A stretch of 64,000 nucleotides of DNA from Microglena sp. YARC (GCA_022414725.1 CM039467.1:16192043-16256042), one strand, 5' to 3'. Shown: positions 23,538-34,173, counted from the stretch's first letter. The notes: generated by a model not told the origin, from the letters alone. Numbers and translations are program-made.

Positions 23538-24090
23538 TACACTGCTCTGCACGTCACTGTCCTGCCCCTTGCTTGCCATCCTCCCTGCCCTTCATTGCTC
23601 TGTAACGCAGGCCATGCTCTGCTTATCACCATCCTGCCCCTATCTGTGCTCCCTGCCCTTCCTTGCTCTCTAACGCCTGGCTTGCTCTGCTCATCACTGT
23701 CGTCTTGCCCCTTGCCATTATCCCTGCCCCTCTTTGCTCTCTAACGCCTGCCCTGCCTTGTTCATCACTGCCTTCCTGCCCCTTGCCATTATCCCTGCCC
23801 CTCTTTGCTCTCTAACGCCTGCCCTGCTCTGCCCATCACTGTCGTCCTGCCCCTTGCCATTTTCCGTGCCCCTCTTTGCTATTAACGCCTGCCCTGCTCT
23901 GCTCATCACTGTCGTCCTGCCCCTTGCCATTATCCCTGCCCCTCTTTGCTCTCTAAACCTGCTCTGCTCTGCTCATCACTGTCACCTAGCCCCTCGCCAT
24001 TATCCCTGCCCCTCTTTGCTCTCTAACGCCTGCCCTGCCTTGTTCATCACTGTCGTCCTGCCCCTTGCCATTATCCCTGCTTTTACTCTC
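23538..24090 (+). repeat. ~71 bp satellite, left arm
   Basis: About eight tandem units of ~71 bp built from CCTGCCCTGCTCTGCTCATC, CTGTCGTCCTGCCCCTTGCC and ATTATCCCTGCCCCTCTTTG. Long frames on both strands are repeat artefacts. Confidence 0.92.
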
Positions 24091-24110
24091 GTGGGTACAA
24101 ACCAGCAGAC
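24091..24110. other. Turning point of the inverted satellite
   Basis: A short unique segment between GCTTTTACTCTCG and the first reverse-orientation unit (GACAGGGATAATGGC, about 24109) separates the two opposed arms. Confidence 0.75.
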
Positions 24111-24680
24111 AGGGATAATGGCGAGGGTAAGACGACAGTGATGAGCAGGGCAGGCGTTAGAGAGCAAAGAGGGGCAGGGATAAAGGCGAGGGGCAAGACG
24201 ACAGTGATGAGCAGAGCAGAGCAGGTTTAGAGAGCAAAGAGGGGCAGGGATAATGGCAAGGGGCAGGACACAGTGATGAGCTGTGTAGAGCAGGCAATAG
24301 ATAGAGAGCAAAGAGGGGCAGGGATAATGGCAAAGGACAGGACGATAGTGATGAGCAGAGCTGGGCAGGTGTTAGAGAGTAAAGAGGGGCCGGGATAATG
24401 GCAAGGGGCAGGACGACAGTGATGAGCAGAGCAGGGCAGGTGTTAGAGAGCAAAGAGGGGCCGGGATAATGGCAAGGGGCAAGACGACAGTGATGAGCAG
24501 AGAAAAGCAGGCGTTGGAGAGCTAAGAGGGGCAGGGATAATGGAAAGGGGCAGGACGACAGTGATGAGCAGAGCAGGGCAGGCGTTAGAGAGCAAAGAGG
24601 GGCAGGGATAATGGCAAGGTGCAAGACGACAGTGATGAGCAGAGCAGGGCAGGCGTTAAAGATCAAAGAGGGCAGGATAC
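24111..24680 (-). repeat. ~71 bp satellite, right arm in reverse orientation
   Basis: The same unit in reverse complement (GGGCAGGGATAATGGCAAGG, GACGACAGTGATGAGCAGAG), about eight copies. With the left arm it makes an inverted repeat of ~550-570 bp per side. Confidence 0.92.
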
Positions 24681-25090
24681 TGGCAATTGCCATTATCCAT
24701 GCTCTTGGTTCTCAAACGCATGCCTTACTATGCTCATCACTGTGGTCCTGCCCCTTGCCGTGCTTCTTTCCCTTCCTTCCTCCTCGAACGCATGCCCTTC
24801 TCTGGTCATCACTTTCCAGGCGTTCTTTGCTCCCTTCCCTGCTTTGCTATCTAACACGCACATGCCCTGATCTGCTTATCGCATCCATGCCCCGTACCGT
24901 GCTCCCTGCCATTCATTGCTCTATAATGCCTGCTCTGCTCTGCTTAGCACATGCCTGCCCCTTGCCATGCTCCCTGCCATTGGTTGCTATGTAACGCATG
25001 CCATGCTCTTCTCATCACCGCACCGTCCTGCCCCTTGCCATTAACCCTGCCAGTGGTTCTCTCTAACACATGCCCTGCTTTGCATGTCTT
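24681..25090 (+). repeat. ~71 bp satellite, diverged direct-orientation block
   Basis: Orientation switches back at about 24690. Units are more diverged (for example CTTGCCGTGCTTCTTTCCC), grading to single copies by about 25090. Confidence 0.8.
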
Positions 25091-25217
25091 GCAGGGCAAA
25101 AGGAAGGATGGAAATGCTACGGCTGCGATGAAGATTGTTGCCACGAAGGAACTACACATGCTGAAGATGGAAATATAAAATAGAATCAGCGAAGATATAT
25201 AGGTGTATAGCTTTGAT

Positions 25218-25247
25218 TGGGCGTTTCTTCTTGGTGGATATATATAT

Positions 25248-25304
<57 letters not shown>

Positions 25305-25306
25305 TA
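25218..25306. repeat. (TA)n microsatellite
   Basis: About 85 bp of TATATA with two AATA interruptions. Confidence 0.95.
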
Positions 25307-25804
25307 GTTGTGAAAGGACTTTCACCCCAGGAGGTGGGTCTCCCGACACAAACCAGCGACACGGAGGATTCAGTTCTAATGGTGGTGCCACTCCTACAAT
25401 ATGCAAAGTAGGCGCACTTAGGGTTGGTGAGAGATACCAACCCACGACCAAACGAACATTCACCACTACCCCTGTTGACCACGGCAGACAAGCTCCCTGC
25501 CATGGTCGTTAGAGGCGGAATCAAGGAGACATAACTAGAGAACCACCACGAGGGCAGAAATCCGACAGTACTTCCCTACAAGGTTTGCTTAGGGCCAGGA
25601 CGCCAAAATACTGAGGAATCGAACCTCACCACCCCCTTCCTACTCTCGCAAGTAGGGTCGATACAGCAAGGGTACTGTAGATCACAAGGGATGTAGAACA
25701 CACCACATTTGTAACTCAGCCTGCGTGTCCTGCGATCTAACGCCGCCCCCTAACCGCTAAGGTAAACCTCGGCAAGCCAGGAAAAAAGCAATCTCCAGTG
25801 GAAC
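25307..25804 (-). other. Spacer with a B-box-like element
   Basis: On the minus strand, GGTTCGATTCC at about 25617-25627 matches the Pol III B box. An A-box candidate (TTAGCGGTTAGGGG, about 25753-25766) would precede it by ~130 bp, which is far for a tRNA-like unit. A decayed SINE is possible but not shown. No gene is seen. Confidence 0.3.
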
Positions 25805-26230
25805 TATGGTCTGGGCGATTTTCACGCCCAGACCGGTCTATTTGGGCGAATTTCACGCCCAGACCAGGTGGTTGTGTGTGGGGGGGTGAGGGGTGTGTTG
25901 TGAAGGTATGGGTGGGTGGTAAGTTGTAAGAACGTGTGGTGATGGGGGGAGAGTGTGTGGTTATGTGTGATGTGGTGGGGAGTGAGTGTGGGTTAGGTGG
26001 TGAAGAGGGAAGGTGTGAGTGTGTGTGTTTGAGAGGGATTTACTGGCCCAATCCGGTCTAGGCGACTCGCACGCCCTGGCCAGGGTTGTGGTGGTGGGGT
26101 GGGGGTGAGGGGGGTGATGTGAAGGTTGGTGGTGGTGTGTAGTAAGAACGTGTTGTGATAGGGGGGTGAGTGAGTGGTTATGGGCGGTGTGGTGGGGGAG
26201 TGAGATTGTGGGGATGGTGGTCAAGAGGGG
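25805..26230. repeat. Direct duplication of a ~215 bp GT/G-rich block, with hairpin
   Basis: 25850-26030 and 26075-26230 share the order CACGCCC(A/T)G(A/G)CCAGG, GGTGAGGGG, GTGAAGGT, AAGAACGTGT and AGTGTGTGGTTATG-like words. At the left edge GGTCTGGGCG (25808-25817) and CGCCCAGACC (25825-25834) form a perfect 10 bp stem with a 7 base loop, and half of it is copied again just after. Confidence 0.75.
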
Positions 26231-26290
26231 TGTGGCCTATGTTTTCATAAGTAGACAAATAGGCCTATGTTTTCATAAGTAGACAAATAG
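26231..26290. repeat. 27 bp perfect tandem duplication
   Basis: GCCTATGTTTTCATAAGTAG plus GACAAATA occurs twice in direct succession without change, which implies a recent event. Confidence 0.85.
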
Positions 26291-26616
26291 ATAGCTGCCT
26301 GCAGGCTGCGTATATACTTGTACTTGAACTTAATCAGCTACATGGCTCCAGCCAGCAATTTGGCTGCTCGTTTTTGCTCGCTGTCTATCTATGGTAAATG
26401 GATATAGAGGAAATATATGGGCTGTAGTGGATGTACATGTGTAAGGATGCTTACATAGATATATAGGTAGATCAATAGGTTAATGGATGCATAGTTTATT
26501 ATGTATGTAATCTATCTTCTCGACTCCTGATGTAATTGAGAAATGCTCCTAGAAAATATTCCTGAAAATGTGACCTCTCCGACCACCGTGCCCAAACGGC
26601 CCTGCAGGCGAAGTAC
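26291..26616. other. AT-rich spacer, nothing recognised
   Basis: Includes a second GCTCCAGCCAGC segment related to 7367-7390. No gene is seen. Confidence 0.4.
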
Positions 26617-26770
26617 AGGCGAAATGTCTCGGGATGACCGAACATTTCGCCTCATTACTGTGCACAAGCCGCCGTGCGTGGCGAGATGCCGTCGAAATAT
26701 CTCAGAAGTCTGAGACATTTCGACGACAATCCGCCTTGGCGAAATGTAGGCGAAATGTCTCGGGATTCTG
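26617..26770. repeat. Cluster of hairpins sharing CGAAATGTCTC
   Basis: Hairpin 1: AGGCGAAATGT (26617-26627) with its perfect complement at 26642-26652. Hairpin 2: GTCGAAATATCTCAG (26691-26705) with 26710-26724, 14 of 15 paired, 4 base loop. The word GAAATGTCTCGGGAT occurs at about 26621 and again at about 26751. This could be the terminus of a foldback or MITE-type element. Confidence 0.7.
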
Positions 26771-27489
26771 AGCTACACGCGACGCGGGTATAGGGCTTAC
26801 AGCTAGAGTCAGAAGTGCCAGGTCATTAAAGGACTATGACTAATCGCGGACCCCGCGTGCGTTCCGCGTGCATTCCGCTGCGCTCGTACGCATTTAACGA
26901 TCTGTCGACTTCCCCGAGTGAAGCTGTCGTCCAGCAAAACCCCCCTCACCCCCCCCTGACAACCATCTCTACCTCCAATGCGCCCCCACCACCCCCTTCC
27001 CATCTCCCACGTCCCGTTGCGTAAGCAATCGCAGCCACCTCTCAACCACCTCCTGACCTATCATCTCTCCAGATCTCTCCCAAGTTGGCCTCCACCTCCA
27101 ACTCGCCCCTCCCACCACCGGATTTCATTTTTTCCCACCCCAGTTGCTTCGCAATTTTTCACCACTTCTTCCAATCTCCTCCCCTTCCTTCGCCTCCAAC
27201 CTCCCGAATCCTCATCCCCTGTTACTCGCCCCCCCCCCACACACCCCCCTCCTCTCCGCCGCTCCAATAACCCCCTCTGTCAACGCCCCCGACGCCACCC
27301 ATCCTGCTCTGTGGCTACACCCGACGGATCTTTTCCGGCTGAACGCCTGATGGGGGGCACCTCCAGATCGCCGATGGCCACGTCGCTGGTTTAATTCCAA
27401 CTGTCGCCTATCCCTCAATCTTCATCCTGCCTCTCCCAAGGACTGCGTGAAGAATCCCTACAGCGGGACTACTTGACAAGGATTGCTTC

Positions 27490-28485
27490 ATGCTATTTAC
27501 TGGAATTAAATCTGACTGGTTCTTATGGGAGAACTACATCAACGACGAGCTGGACATGGCTACCGATAGGCTAGGTGACTATAATGAACTCATTACGGGG
27601 CTCTGCATCATTGCTGCACACCTATCCCCACGAATCCTAGCCGAAGTAGACCATCTCTTTTCTCATCCCCAACTGATCCTTCCACACCTTGAAAGAATGT
27701 TTGGGACCCCGTCAGGCCACCTACATTGGTTTCAGGATTGCATGAATGGGATCCCTGATGATTCTTCACCTCCTAGCCACTTTGAAGGCCTTGTATTCTA
27801 TTCTGCCAATTCTACTTCCCTTGCACTTGCCTTGTGCGAAGTCAAATACGAAGAAGAACGTGCTCGAGTACATGTACTGAATCATGGACATAGAAAAATG
27901 GAGTGGATTGACTTCTCCTGTGGTAAAGGAATCATTGTACATACATCGCCTGCCATCTTCCTAGATAGGCAGAGAGACCGCATTGCGACCAACTACCTCA
28001 GATCATTGCAACCTGAATTTGATCTTGTCCCTCCAGCATCTTTGTGCATCCCTACTGCCACATCTGCTAGGGACAACAAATCTGTCCACAATGATGATGG
28101 GGACAGATCTGACCACTTGCATGGGGGGGAATTGCTATCACAAGCAGCCGAACTTGCACGTTCTCCCTCACCTGCAGTTATCCCTACACTCGCATCTGTC
28201 CTCCCTCCTGATGTCTCTAATGACTTGCATGGGGGGGACATGAACACCTATGATCCCACATCCACATCCACATCCTGCTCTAGTGATGAAGAACCAACTC
28301 CCACTAAGCACAGCAACATCACCACCACCTGGCATACTGTCAGCCCCACTCCTGACATGATAACTGTCATCAGATCACACCACCTTCCACTCACCTCTGC
28401 CCTCCAAGGCATTCCCCACCTGCCCTTCCCACGCTACCACCACAGGACATGCAAGCGACCATGCATCCTTGTGGGTATCGGATGA
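27490..28485 (+). CDS. Gag-like protein of an LTR retrotransposon (possible Ty1/copia)
   Basis: An uninterrupted 331-codon frame. The N-terminal third (FTGIKSDWFLWENYI ... LERMFGTP) has the spacing of aromatic and hydrophobic residues of copia Gag (UBN2-type) domains, that is F-x-G, a W-x-x-W pair and a C-terminal L-x-x-x-F-G. Residues beyond about 200 are S/T/P-rich and likely disordered. A C/P-rich leader lies upstream, and a polypurine-like tract plus LTR-like start lies at 30428-30436. No protease, RT or integrase occurs between, so this would be a Gag-only element. It could instead be a host gene of unknown function. Confidence 0.45.
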   Translation: MLFTGIKSDWFLWENYINDELDMATDRLGDYNELITGLCIIAAHLSPRILAEVDHLFSHPQLILPHLERMFGTPSGHLHWFQDCMNGIPDDSSPPSHFEGLVFYSANSTSLALALCEVKYEEERARVHVLNHGHRKMEWIDFSCGKGIIVHTSPAIFLDRQRDRIATNYLRSLQPEFDLVPPASLCIPTATSARDNKSVHNDDGDRSDHLHGGELLSQAAELARSPSPAVIPTLASVLPPDVSNDLHGGDMNTYDPTSTSTSCSSDEEPTPTKHSNITTTWHTVSPTPDMITVIRSHHLPLTSALQGIPHLPFPRYHHRTCKRPCILVGIG

Positions 28486-29709
28486 AGGACACACTTGTGA
28501 AGGGGAACATGGGGAGGTATATAGCATGAAAGGGAAATGTCCTGATGTACAGACAAGGGGACTGACCTATGCATTGCATGCATCTGTGCACCCATGTGCT
28601 GATGTAGAGAAGTACTGCTGCACTAAACTGCAATGCATCATGTGATGTGACCTATTCTTGCATGCAGATATAAGCATGAGCGATACCCTCGTGAGCTGAT
28701 TTTCATCTGCATGCAACATAATCTAGATGCACTGATGTACAGCCTGATGTACTGTACTGCACAGATTGAAGTGCTGTACGGTACAATCGTACAACCCATG
28801 TGTAATGCACTGATGCACTGAATTGCTGTGCACTAAACTGCACTGCTGTACAACAGATCTGTTGCATGAGCGATACCCTCGTGTGATGATCTACATGTGA
28901 CCCATGTGCTGATGTACAGAACTACTGCTGCACTACACTGCAGTGCTGTACAGCACTAGCGACCTGCAGATTCCATGTACCTTCCAGTGCATAGTCAACC
29001 TCATGGCATAGTTCCATAGTGCGATTTGATAATCCCCACCATCTGTTAAATAATTAGTAATGAACACTCTAGGAAATAATTCTTGATCTGCCCCGTACTG
29101 CCACATGTACTTAGCCACGTGCTGTTCAAGCTTCTACCCCTTTGATGTTTTCATGCTGACAACATGATGCCTGCCCGATTCTAATTTAGCATTTCAGTAC
29201 TTAGCCTTCACTCCCAAATTATGGGGGAGCCTAGCACAAACATCATCAGTTGTATTCCCTGCAGCCCTTGCATTCCTTGTAGCTGTCATAGTTAAGATTA
29301 CATTGATATGCAATGACCCAGCAGGCCCCAACAGCACCAGCAGTCCCTACCGTCCCTGCATTCTCTTATCCGCCCCTAGTGCCCTTGCAGCGACCCTAGC
29401 TACCTCGTAGCCCCAAGCTGCTGACACCTTGTAGTTACCCTGCAGCATTCCTAGCTCAAGTCCGCCATCAGCTTGCCCTTGACGGCTTCCCCAGCACGCC
29501 AGGCACCTAGTAGTTAAAACATTGCTCCCCATCTGTTGTATTAGACCTGAACACTCTAGAATTTATTAGATTGTACCCCACCTGTACTGCCCCATGTACC
29601 TTCACAGGCAGTCAAATTTTGAATTTAGAATAACCCTAGTCTCTACCAGATGTCTGCGTTTTAATTTAGGTTACAAGCAATCCAGCTACAACCCAAATTA
29701 TGGGGGGAC
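28486..29709. other. Non-coding part of the Gag-only element or intergenic sequence
   Basis: Contains scattered repeats: GCATGAGCGATACCCTCGTG occurs at about 28674 and 28864, and CACTAAACTGCA/CTGCTGTACA words recur through 28560-28960. No coding domain is recognised. Confidence 0.4.
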
Positions 29710-30020
29710 TAGTCCAGACATCATGCCCTTCTCGTAACCAAGGTTATCTCCACAAGCCTTAACCAAGCCTGGCAGTTTCCTTCCAGCCCCACAGCAGCCC
29801 CTCTGCATCCTAGTCCAGACATCATGCCCTTCTCGTAACCAAGGTTATCTCCACAAGCCTTAACCAAGCCTGGCAGTTTCCTTCCAGCCCCACAGCAGCC
29901 CCTCTGCATCCTAGCATGCAGCCTACCTGCAGCTTCCTTTTAAGTTTCCTTCCAGCCCCATAGCAGCCCCTCTGCACCCTAGCATGCAGCCTACCTGCAG
30001 CTTCCTTTTAGTTCCCTGCA
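29710..30020. repeat. Near-perfect 101 bp tandem duplication plus shorter repeat
   Basis: The 101 bp unit starting TAGTCCAGACATCATGCCC (29710) recurs at 29811 without visible change. Its last ~35 bp, with CATGCAGCCTACCTGCAGC, then repeats again at about 29945-30005. Confidence 0.88.
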
Positions 30021-30388
30021 GCTTCCCTGCAGCCCCTAGTAGTATGCCCTACAGCCTCCTTGCAGCTCCTAGGAGTTCACCCCAGCACCCTCTTGACAGG
30101 CCCGAGCCTGATCCCGCAGACCTTTCCTTGATATTGATTGATTGCACCATGACTGGCTGCTCTCTTCTATCCAGTTTAAGTCTGTACCTCCATGGCAGCC
30201 CTTTAAGCTGCCAGCCTAGATCAGTGATTGAGAGTTCTTTAGACATGATAACCACCTTTGCTGAGCCAGCCTGCCTCGCCACAGCCGGTATCATTTTATC
30301 ATTAACTCCTTGACAAGCCTGATGGGTTACAAATGCATTGTACCTCCATAATAGTTTTTAATTGTCACTCTAGTTTTTTAACTCCTCT

Positions 30389-30427
30389 AATTCCCGGAAT
30401 TCTTCAGAATGAAGAATACCAGGAATT
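30389..30427. other. Imperfect 18 bp hairpin
   Basis: AATTCCCGGAATTCTTCA and the complementary TGAAGAATACCAGGAATT pair at 16 of 18 positions around a 3 base loop, immediately before the G-tract at 30428. Confidence 0.7.
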
Positions 30428-30560
30428 GGGGGGGATGTTATTCACCGGGTTTCACCGGTTCACCTAGAGTGACTTAGAGTGCACAGGACTACCTCCCTGC
30501 TGCACTGTACTGCGATGCCGCTGCCAGCTATGGCACGGAATCTGATGCCGGTACCCTGAG
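30428..30560 (+). repeat. Polypurine tract and LTR-like start
   Basis: A GGGGGGGA tract is followed by TGTTATTCACCGGG, a plausible LTR start. The sequence continues until the hAT insertion at 30561 and probably resumes after 31586. The LTR end and a matching upstream LTR were not found. Confidence 0.45.
30553..30560. repeat. hAT target site duplication, left
   Basis: ACCCTGAG, identical to 31579-31586. Confidence 0.9.
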
Positions 30561-31578
30561 CAGTGTTTTTCCTAAGAACGATTTATCGCGCAAAGCCGAT
30601 TATTAATGTTTATTTCCATTTTGGTCCATCGCGCTCCCAGGTGTGGGTAATGTTTTCGGATTTCAGATCACTGGGTGGAGCATCGCGCGTGCCATATACT
30701 TAATGTTTCCGTCTGTCAGATGCCTGGCTGGAGCATCGCGCATGCCCTATACTTAATGTTTATGGCTTGCGGATGCTTGAGTGGAGCATCGCGCTGCCAG
30801 ATACTTAATGTTAGTGGATTGTGGGTACCTGGCAGGAGCATCGCGCAGGTCCCACGTGGGCCCTTGGTGACTTGGCAGCTCTTCGACTTGTCGACCTATT
30901 GACTGGTGAAGAGCTGCCAGGCAGAGCGTCCACGAATTTCAAAAAATGTAACGGCCCTGGTCTGTAGAGATGCGGTTTCAGCCAAGGGCCTGAATACAAG
31001 ATGGCGACCCTCGCCCCTCGTCAACTTGAACCCAGCAGGTTCGCAATCGCTAGATTCTTGCTTCATATTAGTCTCTTCACAGCAATTCGGAACTTTGCTC
31101 TCTCTTGCCTCGCTTTCAGTAGCAATTGGCAATTGGAAGATTATCTTATTTCCTTTGCTCGCAGCTCGTTTGATCGTTGCTCATTTCATCGTCTGCCTCC
31201 CCCCCCCCTCGTCGCTCTTTTGCTACGTTACCCTCTCCCCTCGCGCATTCGCAGATTCAGTAAACGCTGGTGTAACGCTGCCAAAGGCAGCCAACTCGCT
31301 CCCAGCAGCTACGCAGCTCCGTGCGCAGTGTGTGTCCCGATTTTTATGTAACCACTTGTAAGCAATATCGGGCGTGCCAGATACTTAATGTTTATGCTTT
31401 TCAAAATTTACACCTAGGCATCGGGTTGCCATATACTTAATGTTTCTGTCCCACCAAAGTCTATACCTGGGCATCGGGCTGCCATATACTTAATGTTTCT
31501 GTCTCACCAAAGTCTACATCTGGGCATCTGGCTGCCATATACTTAATGTTTATGGCCAAATCCTTAGGAAAAACACTG
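30561..31578. mobile_element. Non-autonomous hAT-like DNA transposon (MITE-type)
   Basis: Perfect 16 bp terminal inverted repeats, CAGTGTTTTTCCTAAG (30561-30576) and its complement (31563-31578), start with the CAGTG typical of hAT elements. The flanks carry an exact 8 bp duplication ACCCTGAG (30553-30560, 31579-31586), the hAT target duplication size. The 1,018 bp interior has no transposase. It holds eight copies of a TACTTAATGTTT-containing ~55 bp subterminal repeat in one orientation, four near each end (about 30600-30810 and 31375-31550), and an internal 11 bp perfect inverted repeat GGCAGCTCTTC/GAAGAGCTGCC (30874-30884, 30908-30918). Confidence 0.92.
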
Positions 31579-31586
31579 ACCCTGAG
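31579..31586. repeat. hAT target site duplication, right
   Basis: ACCCTGAG, identical to 30553-30560. Confidence 0.9.
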
Positions 31587-31959
31587 GTGCCGCGCCATCT
31601 CAGTACTTCCTCCTAGCGCATTGATCGAATGCTTATCTAACTGTAAAGATCTTATCCTTACCGTCTTCCCCTCGTCTCTGTGCTCTGCACATACTCCGGA
31701 AAATCACAACTCAGACTCCTGGACTGCGTCTACGTTTCGTCTGTGACGGATGGTAGAGACAACGGGAGAGTTGTGTGGGCAGTAGGCGAGGCAGCGCAAG
31801 TTAGATTTCTCACGTGAATACGTAGACAATCCAGGGCCAAAAGCAGTACTCAAGCCGTCGAGCTAGTCTGAGGGAAAACTGTCACCTTGTGCAGGGCTGA
31901 AGATCCACTTGGCACGGGCGCAGGGGCGCTGTCTGCGGGTAGCGGTCGGGCCGATTACC
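31587..31959. other. Sequence after the hAT insertion, nothing recognised
   Basis: Probably continues the LTR-like sequence started at 30436, then unassigned sequence up to the minus-strand copia remnant. No gene is seen. Confidence 0.35.
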
Positions 31960-31961
31960 TT

Positions 31962-32429
31962 TCAATCGATAGAGTCGTTACACAGTGAAGACTGAAGGAG
32001 CAGATAGCTTATCATCGCAACTCGTGCGTCTATATAGAAAAGGAAGTCTTCAGGAAGATTCCGAAGACACGTGCAGGCCATAGCTAGCCTATGGCCTGGC
32101 GGCAGGCAACCCGGGTCCTGGAGCCACAGGACCACGCGTGCGCTATGCCAACTCAGTGTCCGATGCAACGGACAATAACAGATTATGACAGGTGGGCTTG
32201 AGGATTCTTCCATATGGTCAATCATGGCATTGAGAGGAGGGCATAAATAGCTACATGCAGGGTCTCCTGTAGTGTCACTAAAAGTTACCCTTGCCCCACT
32301 ACTATTGTTCGCATCTTCACTGCCACCCTTATCACTTTCTTCATCAGTTTCAGGGGGAGTGTGAGGGGGCAAAAAGCTAAGGACACCTGTGGGCCGAACA
32401 GAGGTGCACTGGGATAGAGTGGGTACCAT
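31962..32429 (-). pseudogene. Open frame at the 3' side of the copia remnant
   Basis: A 155-codon frame with a P/E/D/S-rich N-terminal half (FLPPHTPPETDEESD) like the linker regions of copia polyproteins, and a C-terminal half without recognisable domain. It may be coding debris or overlap the LTR. Function is unknown. Confidence 0.3.
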
Positions 32430-32449
32430 AACATTCCCCCCCCCCCCCC

Positions 32450-32994
32450 CAAAAAAAAACTGGTACTCTTATAGTTGTAGAATTATAGGGTTTTAATCAA
32501 CACACAAACCATAAATAAAGATACAAAATTAATCTGGATGAGAGGCCACATCTTATGAACTACAAGTTTGAAACCAAAATTTGTTGGCCAATTTAATATT
32601 ATTATCATGTAGTTCACTTCCAATATCATTCAAAATTAAACTGTAACCGTAAAAGATCATGGCCTTTAAGTCAGCTGGGGTGTGTAACACGAAGTTAGGT
32701 CCATGATCATATCCAGTGGTCAATCTCGAATGAGAGTGGGCAGTGGGCATGATCAGTTACCATCCTGGAGGTGGAGATAAATGCATAGGCATTATAAATG
32801 TCTCCACAATTATTCTAAAGCCATTAGGCTGATGCTAGAAGTAGTTAGAATTAGGGTCACCAAAGTCTAAGCTTCAGTCAAACTTCAATCATGAGTTAGG
32901 GTCCAGTGCAGCAGATGATCTTGAGGGGCGGCACATGTTGGCTGTGTAGATTCCCCATAGTATCCTGGCTCTGAGGATTTCAGGGGAATGCTGT
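32450..32994. other. Interior of the copia remnant, nothing recognised
   Basis: AT-rich unassigned sequence between the C/A tract at 32436-32459 and the protease-bearing frame. Confidence 0.35.
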
Positions 32995-33520
32995 TCAGCA
33001 GGGATGGCAAAGGTAGCCTCCAGGGCAGTGAAAGTAACTGTAAGGGTGGGATTGACCCTGCCTGGTGGCTTGGTAGAGACTCAGGATGTTGAATGTCCTG
33101 TCATAGGGTACCAGCAACACGTTGTTGAGGGTAATCATGACCCCAAGGGTCTTGTCTCTCACATAGGCAGTGCCTACTTGGTCACGGATGATGGGGTCTC
33201 CTTCCATGGTGGCCAGGGTCACAGTGACAGGTGTCGTCCTCAGAGTTCTATCATGGCTTAGGACAATGAAATCACTAGTGATATGTCTATGAGCACCAGT
33301 GTCGATGATCCATTTGTTTACCTTGACCGTTTGTAGGGCCATGGTCCTTTCTTCGTCTTCATCATTGGCGTCTGTCAACTGGATGCATGCGTCACTGTCA
33401 AGGCTGTCCTCTGATAATGGTGGTTCTGGTATCTCAGACTCCTATCCTTGTTGGACAAAGGCAGGGGGGCAGTCTTCCACAGCTTGGTTGGACAGTTCCT
33501 CATTTCCAGCATCATGAGGA
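32995..33520 (-). pseudogene. Ty1/copia protease fragment
   Basis: The frame contains KWIIDTGAHRHITSD, the copia retropepsin signature W-I-x-D-[ST]-G-A with the following H-x-T. It continues with ATMEGDPII ... VLLVPYDRTFNILSLYQA, which matches the region leading to the GAG-pre-integrase segment (L-x-x-V-L-x-V-P ... N-L-L-S). Upstream in the same frame is a S/P/E/D-rich linker with one stop (about 33442). Confidence 0.75.
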
Positions 33521-33559
33521 GTTGGTGGAGAAGAAGAGGAGCCTGGAGGGATGTCAGAT

Positions 33560-33740
33560 GAAGGAGCTGGAGGTGGAGGAGGATGGAGAATGGAACTTCA
33601 TCAGCAGTGGTGTGAGTCCTGGCTCCACTGTCGGCAATCCAGTTGTCAGTGGAGGAGATGGGGGCCTAGAGAACAGGGTTCAAGGTGATCATGCACCCCC
33701 TATTCCCTCTCAAATGGGCGACCCTAGATGGTGCAACTGA
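33560..33740 (-). pseudogene. Second copia protease signature
   Basis: TDNWIADSGARTHTTAD (about 33600-33650, minus strand) is also a standard copia retropepsin active site, in a different frame and about 310 bp upstream of the first. The frame continues without other recognisable protease motifs. Confidence 0.55.
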
Positions 33741-34059
33741 AAGCGTTTCTTCTGAGAAAGTATTTGGTATCCCCTTGGCGTCTCCGAAGGTTGCGTCACC
33801 ATTCCGGCTCATGATGTTGGACGCTCGCGGTCAGGCTCTGCTGAGTGTGGCGGGGAGTGGTTTAGTCGAGGAGAAAGGGATAGGGGAGAGCTTGGCGGCT
33901 CTCTTGAGCGTTTTGGTGATATAGTCCGTAGCAGGGAAAGCAGTAGTCTGCAACACAGATCCGAGCACTCCCGTAGGCTAGCGAGCTTTGGGAAATTGAA
34001 GACAAAGGTCACTAGTCTACTGATGAGTTGCAGGAAGGGTTGTGTTTGCTTTGCTTTGC

Positions 34060-34100
<41 letters not shown>

Positions 34101-34119
34101 TGGTGGTGGGTGGTGGTGT

Positions 34120-34173
<54 letters not shown>

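Noticed and set aside
23718..24994. Frames of 100-178 codons in the ~71 bp satellite
   Set aside because: Repeat artefacts on both strands.
25600..25770. Another tRNA-derived SINE on the minus strand
   Set aside because: Only the B box is convincing; A-box spacing is too large and no shared body is seen.
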